DNA from: RI-153 sp963721725
Lineage (GTDB): Bacteria > Chloroflexota > Anaerolineae > Caldilineales > Caldilineaceae
Direction: 5' to 3'
NCBI GenBank assembly: GCA_963721725.1
Contig: CAVRLX010000017.1
Span: 124,001 to 188,000, forward strand
DNA length: 64,000 bases
Below the pieces are notes generated by a model. That model was not told the origin of the DNA, searched no databases, and saw only the letters and a program-made list of their open reading frames with translations. Every line of letters begins with the position of its first letter. Position 1 is the stretch's first letter. Of this stretch, positions 36,001-45,735 are shown one piece after another. The position numbers were made by a program, and so were the translations under genes.

Positions 36001-36982
36001 ATGCACATCGTAGGGATTGATGTATCGAAAGCGAAACTGGATGTAGCGCTGAGCGCAGACAACGGTGAGTATGAGACAGCCAGCTTTGAGAACACCCCAA
36101 GCGGGCACAAAGCGCTGGAGAAATGGTGTGTGAAGCAGGGCGTGGAGCAGACGACATGTCGGACTGGAAGCGACCGGACGCTATGGTGATGGGGTGGCGA
36201 GCTACCTGGCAGAGCGAGGGTACGTGGTGAGTGTCATCAACCCCGCCCAGATTCACGCCTATGGCAAGAGCAAACTGCGCCGCAACAAGAACGATGCGCT
36301 GGATGCTCGGCTGATTGCCGATTTCTGCTTCACCCCAGCAGCCCGACCCCTGGCTGCCCCCCTCAGAGACTCAGCGAGAGAGCAAAGAAATCAGCCGCCA
36401 CATCAACACGCTCAAGGGCGATCGCCAACGCGAGCGTAACCAACTTGCATCCGGCCCCACCTCCGCCCGCCTGCGCCGCTCTATCGAGGAGACCATTCGG
36501 CTTCTCGACCAAGAGATTGTCGCCCTGCAAGAGGCGCTCCAAGAGATGCTGCGGGCCGATGAGAGCACGGCCCAGGATTTGGACCTGCTGCTTTCCATTC
36601 CCGCCATCGGCCTCACCACCGCCTGTGCCTTTTTGGCCGAAGTCGATGTCTCTCGCTTCCCCCAAGCTTCCCATCTGGCCGCATACGCTGGCCTCGTCCC
36701 CACAGAGCACTCCTCCGGCTCCTCTGTGCACAAAAAGAGTCGTCTCTCCAAAGTCGGCGACCGCCATCTGCGCACCCTCTTTTTCATGCCCGCCCTTTCT
36801 GCACATCGCTTCAACCCCATTATTCATCGGCTCAAACGCCGGCTTGAAGCCCGCGGCAAGCAATCTATGGGTGACCATTGTGCTGCACCATGCGCAAGCT
36901 CCTACACCTTGCTTACGGCGTCCTGAAAACCCGCAAGCCCTTTGACCCTAATCATACCAATCCCTTACCAGTTGGAGCTTGA
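36001..36982 (+). CDS. IS110 family transposase (several frameshifts)
   Basis: MHIVGIDVSKAKLDVAL at the ATG at 36001 gives the first catalytic aspartate of the RuvC-like DEDD domain. Other frames supply HVGLEATGRYGDGVA with the glutamate and RRNKNDALDARLIADF with the two later aspartates. A coiled coil (about RRSIEETIRLLDQEIVALQE) leads to the Transposase_20 domain: LLSIPAIGLTTACAFLAEV and AAYAGLVPTEHSSGSS with the conserved serine. The end MRKLLHLAYGVLKTRKPFDP is in a further frame, stopping at 36982. At least three indels are required; an intact copy would be about 327 residues. All catalytic residues remain. Confidence 0.85.
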
Positions 36983-38911
36983 CATTCAACACAAAATCTT
37001 TGCGTTGAAATAACTTCAGTCCGCCGTCGGCACATTGACGCCGCGCCTCAGCGTTTTGCGGGTGATAGCGGCGCTCGTTGATGTAGTCCAGGCTCTGATG
37101 ACGGAAATAGGTGTTGTAGAGTTCGGCGTAATGGCCGCCCTGCGCCATCAGTTGATCATGGCTGCCCTGTTCGATGATCTGCCCTTTTGCCAGCACAATA
37201 ATCCGGTCGGCGGCCTTGACCGTGGAGAGGCGATGGGCGATCACAATCGAGGTGCGGCTGCGGAAAAGCAGATCCAGCGTGCGTTGAATCTGCGACTCGG
37301 TGAAGGGATCAATGCTGGCCGTGGCTTCGTCCAAGATGAAGATGGCCGGGTCCTGGGCCAACATGCGCGCCAAGACCACCAATTGCCGCTGCCCCATGCT
37401 CAGGCGGCTGCCGCGCTCGCCCACGTCCGTCAGCAAGCCATCGGGCAGCGTCTCCAGCCATTCGCCGTTGGCGATCTGGCGGGCAATGCGCTCCACATCT
37501 TCGTCGCTCATGTCGGGGCTGGCATAGCGGATATTATCGGCCACGCTGCCTGCAAAGAGAAACGGCTCCTGGCTGACAATGCCCAACTGCCGCCGGTAAT
37601 CCTTGAGATCCAACGTGCGAATGTCTTGACCGTCAACCAGAATCTGCCCGTCCTGAAATTCGTAAAAACGCGTGACCAGTTTGGCAATACTGGACTTGCC
37701 CGCGCCGGTATGCCCCACCAGGGCGATGCTCTCACCGGGGGCAATGTGCAGATTGAAGCGGTTTAGGATCTGCTCTTTTTCGCTATAGCGGAAGCTAACC
37801 TCGCGAAATTCGATCTCACCAGCCAGGTCACCCACCGGTTGCTCCTGGCGCTGCACCACCACGGGCTTGGCATCGATGAGGGCAAAGATGCGTTCCGTAG
37901 CGCTCAACCCGGCCTGGAACTGGCTCCAAAAGGCCGAAAGTTGGATCATGGGGAACCAGAAGCGATCCAGGCTGTTCATAAAAAGATACCACGCGCCGGT
38001 GGTGATAATCGCCAGCGAAACGCTGTAGCCGCCTACATAGAGCAGGATGCCCGTAGCCAGCCCGCTGAAGAAGGCCAGTGTGGGGAAGACTATCGCAGCA
38101 CCACACCGCGGGCGAGGTCTGGATGCTGTAGCTCTGTTGGTTGACGCCGCGGAATTCGTCGTAGATACCCTGTTCGCGGCGAAAGTTTTTGGCAACATTG
38201 ATGCCGGTCACGGCGTCTTGGATGCTGACGTTGACCTCGGCAATCACACGTTGGCTCTGGCTAGTAATGCGCCGGGCCAGCCCGCGAAAGAGATTCGCCA
38301 CCCAAAAAGCCACCGGGGCCATCACCAACACTAGCATCGCCAGCCGCCATTCGATGCTGAGCAGCACAAAAAAGAGCACCGCCGAGAGCAGCAATTGGCT
38401 GCCCACGTCGGTGACCAATGTGGCAACGCGGCCAAATTCGTCGCTGTCGCTGCTAATCCGGCTGACAATGCGCCCCGACTGAAATTCATCGTAAAAGCTC
38501 ATGTCGTGATTCATGGCGGCTTGAAACGCGTCTTTACGCAGCGCCAATACCACGTCGCCAATCAGCATGGTGGTAAGCAAGCGCCGCACCCAGTTGATGC
38601 CCCAGATGAAGACGCCCAACCCGATCAATACCGCCACCAACAGATAGACTGCGCTGGGCAGAGATTGCCACACCGCGTTCTGCGTCGGACATAAACTCGA
38701 CGCCGCGGGCGGCAATCAAGGGCGCGCCCGTTTGGGCAGCGGTGAAAAGCGTTACACAGATCACAATGATCACAAACCGCCCCAGCCAGGGGCGAAAGTA
38801 GGCCGCCAGGCGGCTGATCAGTTCGCGGTTGCTATATTCGCGGTCATAAGCTTCGGCATCTAGGCCGGCGCGCAACATGCCCATTCTCAGTTCCTTTGTG
38901 GGTAAATCCAT
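36948..38911 (-). CDS. ABC exporter, fused membrane and ATPase domains (two frameshifts, altered C-terminus)
   Basis: Three frames join near 38690 and 38115. The first (from 38911) starts MDLPTKELRMGMLRAGLDAE and enters the membrane domain; the second carries most helices and SFYDEFQSGRIVSRISSDSD; the third has the ATPase: GHTGAGKSSIAKLV (Walker A), RLSMGQRQLVV (signature, LSMGQ in place of LSGGQ), AIFILDEATASID and IVIAHRLST. The final residues after about 36990 (FVLNVKLQLVRDWYD) are antisense to the end of the IS110 transposase, so the natural C-terminus was probably replaced by insertion. Full length about 650 residues. Its intact DEAT site could complement the DDST exporter at 9698. Confidence 0.84.
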
Positions 38912-38983
38912 TCACGAATCGTATTTCTCTATTATGACCCTTCCCGCGCAGATAACCAACTTTTGCCAAATTCGCATTGTTTT

Positions 38984-39134
38984 AACGCAAGTTTTAACGC
39001 AAAGGCGCGAAGGGGCAGAGGCGCAAAGGGCGGAATAGAACGCGACGGGGACGAATTCCAGCATTGAATGTACAGGTTCAGCAATTTTTGCCTTTCCCCC
39101 TCTTCTTTGCGCTCTTCGCGCCTTTGCGGTGAAG
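38984..39134. repeat. Palindromic GCAAAGGCGCGAAG element, 150 bp
   Basis: TTTTAACGCAAAGGCGCG and CTCTTCGCGCCTTTGCGGTG form the outer arms; the centre holds GCGGAATAGAACGCGAC and TTGAATGTACAGG. It fills most of the spacer between the ABC exporter start and the lycopene cyclase stop, both on the minus strand. Confidence 0.75.
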
Positions 39135-39141
39135 ACTCCCC

Positions 39142-40367
39142 CTACCACATCTCTTTCAGTAATCCGCCGCCGCTGCCCAGCGAACGCACAAGAGAGAGGC
39201 GCACCCGGTGCGAGGTGCGCCCAAAGAGTAACAGCATGGTTTGCAGTAATTGCAGGGTGGAGAGTGTGTTGGAGAGGTAGCCGCTCCACAGCGGGCGGGG
39301 CAGGGCAAAGAAGGTGCGGAAAAAGTCGGCGGTCTGTTGCCGATCAAAACGCAGCAAATTGTGCAGCCCAAAAAGATAGAGCGCACGGTTGCGCAGCCGG
39401 GGTTGCGGCCACAGCGCCGCCCAGCCAGCACAGGCGATCTGGGCCGGTGTCAGTCTTGGATCGGCCAAGCGAGCGCGCCACAGCCTCCGCCACGATGGGA
39501 GCCATGGTCAACGCGGCCCCCACTTGATAGCCCGAAGCAGGATGCACCATGCTGGCCGCGCCGCCATAGCCCAGCACAGGCTGCGCCAAATCCGGCAGCG
39601 GCAGATTCATGGGGAAGAGGCAGCGCTCCACATGCTCGATTTGGGTGATGACAATGCCCCGGTGCGCCAATCGTTGGTATAGGCGCTGTTCCAATTCGCC
39701 CAACGGAAAGGCAGGATCGCGCCGCCAGCGAGGTCTCTTCGACGAAAAAGCGCCCGTCGCCCAGATCCATCGTGTATAAAAAAGTAGGATCGTCTGCTTG
39801 CGCTGTCGGGTCAAGATGGTCGGCGCGCCAGTCCATGAGCACAAGTTGGTTGGGATCGACCGGTGGAACCGAAAAGCGTCCCACAATGCCATAGGCGGCT
39901 TGATAGGCCACGGCGCTGACCGCAGGACGCCGCACGAAAACAGGAATGTGTCCGCCGCGTCGATGATAAGGCGGGCGGAAAGTTGCGTGCCATCCTCTGT
40001 TTTCACTGTGGAATGGGTGGGCGTGTGGCGGATCTCGGCGGCGAGGCCAATGTGCCAATCCACATGGGCCTCTTCAGATTGGCGCAACAGATGGCGTTGC
40101 AAGGCATCATTATCGAAGAGGGCGTACTCTCGGTGCAGGGGGATGGCACGATTATCGACAAAGGCGACGGTATTCTGCCAGCGGTGGCCGAGGAGGTGGG
40201 TCAGGCCCAGCGGACCCAGTTCGTCGCACCAGATGCCATAAGTGTTGGGCCAGGGGGTGTCGGCGGGCGTTGGCGAAAGCGCAGCTACGCGGCAGACCGG
40301 CGTTGCCCAATGCGGCGGCAATTGCCAGCCCCGCCGGGCCAGCCCCGATTACCAGCACATCTGTCAC
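39142..40367 (-). CDS. crtL: Lycopene cyclase, CrtL/CrtY type (several frameshifts)
   Basis: The enzyme closes the ends of lycopene to beta or epsilon rings. A GTG at 40367 opens VTDVLVIGAGPAGLAIAAAL, the FAD/NAD site. Other frames give TYGIWCDELGPLGL, a mid-domain piece PNQLVLMDWRADHL, then GYGGAASMVHPASGYQVGAAL and a C-terminal HNLLRFDRQQTADFFRTFFA. The last two are clear lycopene cyclase motifs. At least three indels are needed; the joined protein would be about 400 residues. The start overlaps the stop of tsaC (GTGA), so they are likely co-translated. No other carotenoid gene is present. Confidence 0.85.
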
Positions 40368-41443
40368 TCGTCCACCTCGATGATCTGGCCTTCGGTGGCG
40401 CGCAGCAACCGATCCCAGATGGCAAGCCCCAGGCCGTCGCGGCCAAATGTGCGCGGTAAGGATGACGTCCACATCGGCGCGCTCCAACTGGCGCATCCCG
40501 GCAAAGAGGTTCTGGGCAATTTGCGCCAGATCATCTACAGATCCCAGCGAGACAACGGTGGCATTCAGGCCAGCAAACGTTGCCATATCCTCTGCGGCCA
40601 CCAGCATCCCCACCTTTCGTCCGTTCGTTTGCAGATCTTGTACGGCTACCCTCATCGTTTCCAACACTCCCGCCGCGCTCCGGTAAAGAGGCATAGCTCC
40701 ACGCTGGGCGAATAGTGTTTGGTCAACATGCCGGGGCCGGGCAAGGCGGCTTCGTTCAGGGCGGCATAGCGCGGGGTATAAACCACATCGGGGATGACCT
40801 GAGCCAGCGTTTCTCTGGGCAGCCCACCGGGGCGCAGGATCGTAGGGAGTTTGCCAGTCAGGTCTAGCACAGTAGACTCGACACCGATTGCTGTGGGGCC
40901 GCCGTCGAGGATCAGGTCAATGCGCCCGTGGAGATCGTCCCAGACGTGGTGGGCGGTGGTAGGGCTGGGGCGGGCAAACAGGTTGGCGCTGGGCGCGGCC
41001 ACGGCCAGATCACCCAGTTTGAGCAGTTCGTAGGCGATGGGGTGGTTGGGCATGCGCACGGCGACGCTGTTCAGCCCGGCGGAGACATTGCCCGGCACGC
41101 GCGCGGTTTTGGGCAGCACCAGTGTCAGCGGGCCAGGCCAGAAAAGGCGGGCCAGATCCCAGGCAATGGCGGGAATATTTCTGGCGATCTCTTCCAGTTG
41201 GGCAATGGAATAAAGATGCACGATGAGCGGATCGGAGGAAGGGCGCCCTTTGGCCGCAAAGATACGCGCTACGGCGGCCCGGTCCAGCGCATTCGCGCCC
41301 AAGCCGTAGACAGTCTCCGTAGGGAAGGCCACCAGCCGCCCGCGTGCGAGCAGAGCGGCGGCGTGTTGGAAGATGGCGCGGTCCGGGTTCTCAGCGTCGA
41401 TGGAGATGAGTTGGGTTTGGAGATTCGATTCAATCTCGTACAT
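40364..41443 (-). CDS. tsaC: Threonylcarbamoyl-AMP synthase with Sua5 C-terminal domain (two frameshifts)
   Basis: TsaC/Sua5 makes the threonylcarbamoyl-adenylate used for the t6A37 modification of tRNA. GRLVAFPTETVYGLGANALD, KGRPSSDPLIVHL and SVAVRMPNHPIAYELL are YrdC-domain signatures, and TAIGVESTVLDLTG and PGMLTKHYSP belong to the Sua5 form. After about 40675 the C-terminal domain continues in another frame (VLETMRVAVQDLQTNGRKVG), and after about 40450 returns as RTFGRDGLGLAIWDRLLRAT, ending DEW-free at TGA 40364. The ATG at 41443 is chosen; the frame extends upstream to 41533 through a 15-bp tandem repeat. Normally essential, so the breaks are likely errors. Confidence 0.9.
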
Positions 41444-41480
41444 CCGGCGGTTGTCCCTTGCCTGTGGTTGTGACTCGTCC

Positions 41481-41525
41481 ATTTTTGCACAATCTATTTT
41501 TGCACAATCTATTTTTGCGCAATCT
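41481..41525. repeat. Three tandem 15-bp units upstream of tsaC
   Basis: ATTTTTGCACAATCT occurs at 41481-41495 and 41496-41510, and with one change (GCGC) at 41511-41525. Read on the minus strand it encodes repeated IDCAK units in the extended tsaC frame, or is untranslated leader if the ATG at 41443 is used. Confidence 0.8.
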
Positions 41526-41551
41526 ACAGTCAAGCGGCTGTAACGAATTAC

Positions 41552-42511
41552 TCATAGCTCCTTGCGTGCAACCGTAAAATAAGACGATGCCCGAAATCCC
41601 ATAGACGTGTAGAGGGCAAGGGCAGCCACATTGTTGGGATCAAAGCCAACGATGGCACGTTCCATTCCTGCGGCCTTCATGCGGCGCATTCCTTCGGCCA
41701 TCACCGCCTTGCCCAAACCCCGGCCCTGAAAAGCGGGATGGGTGGCGACCGGCTCGAACAAGCCTACAGCATTCACCACATCAAACCAGATGCCACACGC
41801 CGACGCGCCGCGCCCATCAGGCGAGCGTACAAAGAGATCGCGCTCACCGTCATAAACCGCCGAACCGATGAACTGGGCATACTCCGCCGCGTAGGCTTCC
41901 CAATCCTCTTGGGGCCGAAAGGCAGCGTGGGTTACTTGGGCACGCAGACGACCATCAGCGGCAGTGCGCACCCCTTGCACGCTGAACCCTTCTGGCAACG
42001 GGATCGTGGGCAGATCGTCCAACGTGCGTTCAAAGAGCGGAACGGGCGGATCAGCCTGGACGACAACAAAACCACGCGCCGTCATCAGACGCGCCAAAAC
42101 TGTATCATACTCCATTGCCCAAAAGGGCCAAATGTCTTTGCGCCCTGCCTCGTCGCGCCGCGCTTCGGCCCAAGCCACATAGTCATCCATCACCGTCTCG
42201 TGCAGGGGCGTCCCATGCAACGCTGGCGTGACAAAGAGATCAAAGCTGCCCTCGTGCTGAGAAAATATTGCCCATGCCTCCAATGTGGGCGAATCTTCAT
42301 CGACTCGCTCCCAAAGGCGAAGATTACGCTGATTTTCCTGCTCATCGGGCGGGTAATGGATGTCCCAATCCAGACAGCCAGGGTGCATGTACGAAGCCGC
42401 AATATTGGCTTGGTAACCCATCATCAACAATTGTCGCATCTTCACCAGATCGGTGTGATCGCGGTATGGACGAGCTTTTAGATTCATATTGTTATTTTCT
42501 AGAGTCTTCAT
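41552..42511 (-). CDS. GNAT family N-acetyltransferase, two-domain
   Basis: The 319-residue protein has two GNAT-like halves. The C-terminal one contains VATHPAFQGRGLGKAVM, motif A with the acetyl-CoA pyrophosphate loop (Q-x-x-G-x-G), followed by NNVAALALYTSMGFRASS, motif B. The N-terminal half (about 1-150) is of similar size without a clear CoA loop. The start at 42511 (MKTLENNNMNLK) is favoured over the frame start at 42568, whose first residues look non-coding. The acceptor substrate is unknown. It lies just upstream of tsaC on the same strand, 18 bases from that frame's upper end. Confidence 0.82.
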   Translation of the reverse strand: MKTLENNNMNLKARPYRDHTDLVKMRQLLMMGYQANIAASYMHPGCLDWDIHYPPDEQENQRNLRLWERVDEDSPTLEAWAIFSQHEGSFDLFVTPALHGTPLHETVMDDYVAWAEARRDEAGRKDIWPFWAMEYDTVLARLMTARGFVVVQADPPVPLFERTLDDLPTIPLPEGFSVQGVRTAADGRLRAQVTHAAFRPQEDWEAYAAEYAQFIGSAVYDGERDLFVRSPDGRGASACGIWFDVVNAVGLFEPVATHPAFQGRGLGKAVMAEGMRRMKAAGMERAIVGFDPNNVAALALYTSMGFRASSYFTVARKEL

Positions 42512-42634
42512 ATTTCTTGATCTTTCTCGTGGCTTTGTGACAATGAGTTCAGGGAGGCAAATGTACAACCGGGTATCGTATCAAACCTGTGTCCTCAATC
42601 CGTCCACGCCCCTTACTCTCCCAATCGCCGATCC

Positions 42635-43160
42635 CTAATACCCCGCAAAGCGCCCGCGGATAGCCGCTTCTTCTTGGCGAATGCGGATGCCCAAGAGGAT
42701 GGCGTAGAGCGGCAGGCCGATGAGCAGCGTCCCAAAGGCGTGCAGAGCCAGGGCCAGCCCAATCAGTTCGGGGAGTATGTTCAAAAAGTAGTTGGGGTGG
42801 CGCACGGCGCGGAAAAGCCAGTTTTGGTTCAGCGTGTGGTTGCGGGCGAGATAGACGCGTACGGTCCATACGTTGCCCAACTCCCGCCAGACCCAGAGCA
42901 GCGCCAGCGCCGAGAGCAGATAGAGCACCATGCCAGCCACGCTGAGGGCGTCTACCTGGGCTTGCCGCCACCAGCCTTCGATCAGCGCCGCCACGTAAAA
43001 TGCAATGTGCAGAATCGCCAGCCGTGTGCTGTTGGGCCGCGCCATATTCCACGGCACCGTCGGCTTTTAAGCGGCCCTCGTTGCGCCGGGAGCGCACCAG
43101 ACTGTAGAGCCGGAAGATCACCGCCAGCCCGAAAAAGATTAACAATGCCGTTGCCATCAT
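42635..43160 (-). CDS. Isoprenylcysteine carboxyl-methyltransferase-like membrane protein (one frameshift)
   Basis: From MMATALLIFFGLAVIFRLY at 43160 the frame breaks near 43050 and continues as NSTRLAILHIAFYVAALIEG. VRHPNYFLNILPELIGLAL contains the RHPxY motif of the ICMT/PEMT membrane methyltransferases, and RIRQEEAAIRGRFAGY the terminal EE-x-L/I block that binds S-adenosylmethionine. Four to five helices, about 175 residues. Bacterial relatives methylate small lipids or are of unknown function; there is no reason to assume a prenylated protein substrate. Confidence 0.83.
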
Positions 43161-43245
43161 ACCCTCGTCCTCTGTGGTTTCCCTATGATTGCCCCACCAT
43201 ATCACCAAAGAGGAACCCGCTAAATTTATCAGTGAAGATAGAAAA

Positions 43246-43551
43246 TCAGAGCTTAGTTCCATTTGCAGATTTTAGCTTTTTAGCGATACGTTCCTTTTTG
43301 CCAATATCTATGACGACTCTTGCTGCTTGAAGACCGAGTAAACAACTAGAAAGAACAAGAAGAATATGAACTGGGTGATTATAGGGGATACCTATAAAAA
43401 TTACGCCCGAGTATATTCCACCCCCGTTCAGGAGGATGAGGAGGACTGCAAATAGGTGATCTGAGATCTGCCATTTCCTGTAGATAAATCCAACTACAAT
43501 ATTGAAGCAGATGCTGATAAGTAACAGTAATGTTAGTTTGCCTTCATTCAT
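43246..43551 (-). CDS. Small hypothetical membrane protein
   Basis: Read from MNEGKLTLLLLISICFNIVV (ATG at 43551) it has about 101 residues and three predicted helices, ending in a very basic stretch (IGKKERIAKKLKSANGTKL). The frame is open up to 43629 but the upstream part looks non-coding. I know no homologue. The DNA is clearly more AT-rich than its neighbours, which suggests recent arrival together with the helicase region that follows. Confidence 0.55.
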   Translation of the reverse strand: MNEGKLTLLLLISICFNIVVGFIYRKWQISDHLFAVLLILLNGGGIYSGVIFIGIPYNHPVHILLVLSSCLLGLQAARVVIDIGKKERIAKKLKSANGTKL

Positions 43552-43631
43552 TATCTGATTGGCCTTATATGAAATTATAGGTTGACATCTTTGCACGATG
43601 TCAACAGGTGCGGTTTCATAATAACACATAA

Positions 43632-43690
43632 ATTGGACGGATATCCGAATAAATCCGCCCGATCCGCTCTATCCGTGGTCCATTCCAAAA
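43632..43690. repeat. ATCCG-type repeat upstream of the helicase
   Basis: GGACGGATATCCGAATAAATCC and GATCCGCTCTATCCGTGG match the centre motifs (ATCCGTGTAAATCCGC) of the elements at 34418 and 35634, here without the GCAAAG arms. Confidence 0.55.
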
Positions 43691-43716
43691 TCTCCCGTTA
43701 GAAACGTGATTGCCCT

Positions 43717-45385
43717 ATGTTTATCCTCCGAGAGCATCAACAACAAGCCATCAACGCTGCCCTCTCCAAACCGGCGGGCGGCACCCTCACCGCTGTGATC
43801 CCGCCGGGTGGTGGTAAGACCATTCTAGCGCTGGCCGTGCTGGATGCGCTGCGCAAAACCGGGCGGATTGACGCCGCCATCGTCCTGACCCCCCGTCTAG
43901 GTCTCTGTTCGCAGTTTGAGTTGGACTGGAAAGAGGTGCGCAAACACTTTCAGCCCGAAGCCATGGGGAGTGTCGTCCACCGCGAAAACGCCAGCATCGA
44001 CAGCCTGCGCGGCTTTGGCTATGTCACCAGCTATCAATCGCTCTGTGCCGACCCCAATGTGCATCGCCGTTTTGCGCGGCGGCGGGCGGGGCGGCTGGCG
44101 ATTGTGTGCGACGAAGCCCACTATTTGGGCGAAAAGTTGTACGGCAGCGGCGAAACCACCGAGGCCGCCAAGATTCTCGCCAACATGGAAAAGTACGCCG
44201 CCATCAAAATCGTGATGACGGGCACGCCCTATCGCGCCGACGAAAACCCGATTGTCTTTGCCGACTATGACGACGGCGGCAACATCCGCGCCGACGTCAA
44301 GATCTACCTATAGCGACGGCGTGGCCCAGGGCTTTCTGCGCCCGTTGGATGCCACGCTCTTTGACGGCACGCTCTATCAAACCCGGCGGCGGCAGCGCGA
44401 TGGCGGCACCTATTATTCGCACGAGGCCGTGGACCTGCGCCACACGTCGCAACAGTTGACCAAAGTTGCCACGGATCCACAGTTCTGGCAAGTGGCGGCG
44501 CGCCATGCCTTTGAGAAAGTGAAAGCACTTCAGGAGATGTGGCCGCGCTATTGTGGCATTGCAGGCTGTGCCACCCAGGAACATGCCCGCCAAGTGGCCG
44601 ACTATTTACAGGGGGTGGGGGCGCGTCGCTTGCTTGCCGTCTCCGACGACAGCAACGCCCACGAGAATTTGCGCCTCTTTAAGCGCGGCGGCTGGGATAT
44701 GCTGGTGACGGTGGGCATGGCGCACGTGGGCTACGATTATAAGCCGATTGCCGTGGCTGCCGTGCTCAACGGCGTGCGCGAATATAACTGGCTGGATCAG
44801 TTCACCATGCGCGCCGGTCGCATTGTGCCGGAACGTCCGCGCAGCGAGCAGACAGCGTGGATCTTCGGTCTCAATGACCGCGCCATGCGCCAATACGTCA
44901 ACGCCAAACGGCAGGAATCCAGCCGCGCCATCAAGTTGCGGGAAGAGGAAGAAGAGGAAAGTTCCGGGGCCTTTAGCGGCGGCGGCTATGGGCCGCGGCT
45001 GGTCTACAACGGCGTAGAATTAGACGGCATTTCGGGGCTGGGCTTTGATCACGGCGGCTATTCGGCGGATCTGGAGGACGAAGAGCCAGCCCTGATCACC
45101 GACAAGGAAGTGCGCGAACAACTGCGCCGCCGTCGCCAGGGGCTGGTGGGGCAGTATGCCGCCAAACAGTATGGGACGGTGAACGGCGAGACCATTCGCA
45201 AGGTCAACGGGCTGCTGATTGCGCGCTATCACAAGCCGGTGACCCAATGCACGCCCGACGAGTTAAGCGTGCAGATTGAGTGGCTGGAAGCGGAGTTGGG
45301 GCTGGATGTTGTGGAAGAAACAGCCCCCCCCACCCCAGACCCTGAAGAAAGCGGCGAGTCGCTGGTGCAGGGCGGGCTGTTCTGA
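43717..45385 (+). CDS. Stand-alone superfamily 2 DEAH helicase (one frameshift)
   Basis: MFILREHQQQAINAALSKP begins a Q-like motif; VIPPGGGKTILALAVLDALR is Walker A, LAIVCDEAHYLG the DEAH box, KIVMTGTPYRADE motif III. Near 44310 (AAGATCTACCTATAGCG) the frame changes. The second frame holds RecA domain 2: LAVSDDSNAHENLRLFKRG, DMLVTVGMAHVGYDYKP and NWLDQFTMRAGRIVPERP with the arginine-finger region of motif VI. An acidic linker (REEEEEESSGAFSGGG) leads to a C-terminal domain. About 556 residues in all. Such single helicases often belong to mobile or defence loci, but no nuclease or partner is adjacent. Confidence 0.82.
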
Positions 45386-45411
45386 GGGCCAAAGAGAAAT
45401 TCTTTGAACAA

Positions 45412-45696
45412 ACAAGGTTGCGTACCCGTCAGAGTGGACTCTACGCAGAGGCTTGTCGTACAGCCTGTGACGATCAGCGTTTTGACGCCCATTCGTTGCA
45501 GAGTAGCGTCCAAAGCGGTTTCGTAGAAGCCGCTGTAGCGATGCTTGTAGATGACGATATCGTCGGCTTGCGGCTCCAGTGCGGGGAGGATGGCTGTGTT
45601 CCAGGTATCGCAGATCAGAATGCGGCTTTGCGTGCCGTCGGGGGCGGTGATACTCTCGCCGACACCCGCCCAGAGATGGCGTACCCGGTTCGGAGA
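45412..45696 (-). pseudogene. Isochorismatase-like cysteine hydrolase, internal fragment
   Basis: A minus-strand frame reads HLWAGVGESITAPDGTQSRI, CDTWNTAILPALEPQADDIV, YKHRYSGFYETALDATLQRM and LIVTGCTTSLCVEST. The TGCTTSLCVEST block holds the active-site cysteine of the family. There is no valid N-terminus and the C-terminus is cut just after it, where the sequence runs into the end of the helicase gene. About 95 of the expected 200 or so residues remain. It is a different subfamily from the intact hydrolase at 48127. Confidence 0.78.
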
Positions 45697-45735
45697 ATCG
45701 ACAGCGCCCAGGTCGGAGAGGTCGGAGAAGCTGTG

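Larger units (their letters stand above)
35759..36985 (+). mobile_element. IS110-family insertion sequence, about 1.2 kb
   Basis: The element is bounded by the sequence TTGACAT at both 35759-35765 and 36979-36985. It contains about 240 non-coding bases on the left and a DEDD transposase that ends three bases before the right boundary. No terminal inverted repeats are evident, as expected for this family. A long left end with a short right end fits the IS110 group. On the left it interrupts a GCAAAG palindrome; on the right it abuts the 3' end of an ABC exporter gene, whose frame runs into it. Exact ends are inferred from these comparisons only. Confidence 0.75.

Noticed and set aside
36948..36990. 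FVLNVKLQLVRDWYD as the natural C-terminus of the ABC exporter
   Set aside because: These codons are antisense to the conserved end of the IS110 transposase, so they belong to the insertion.
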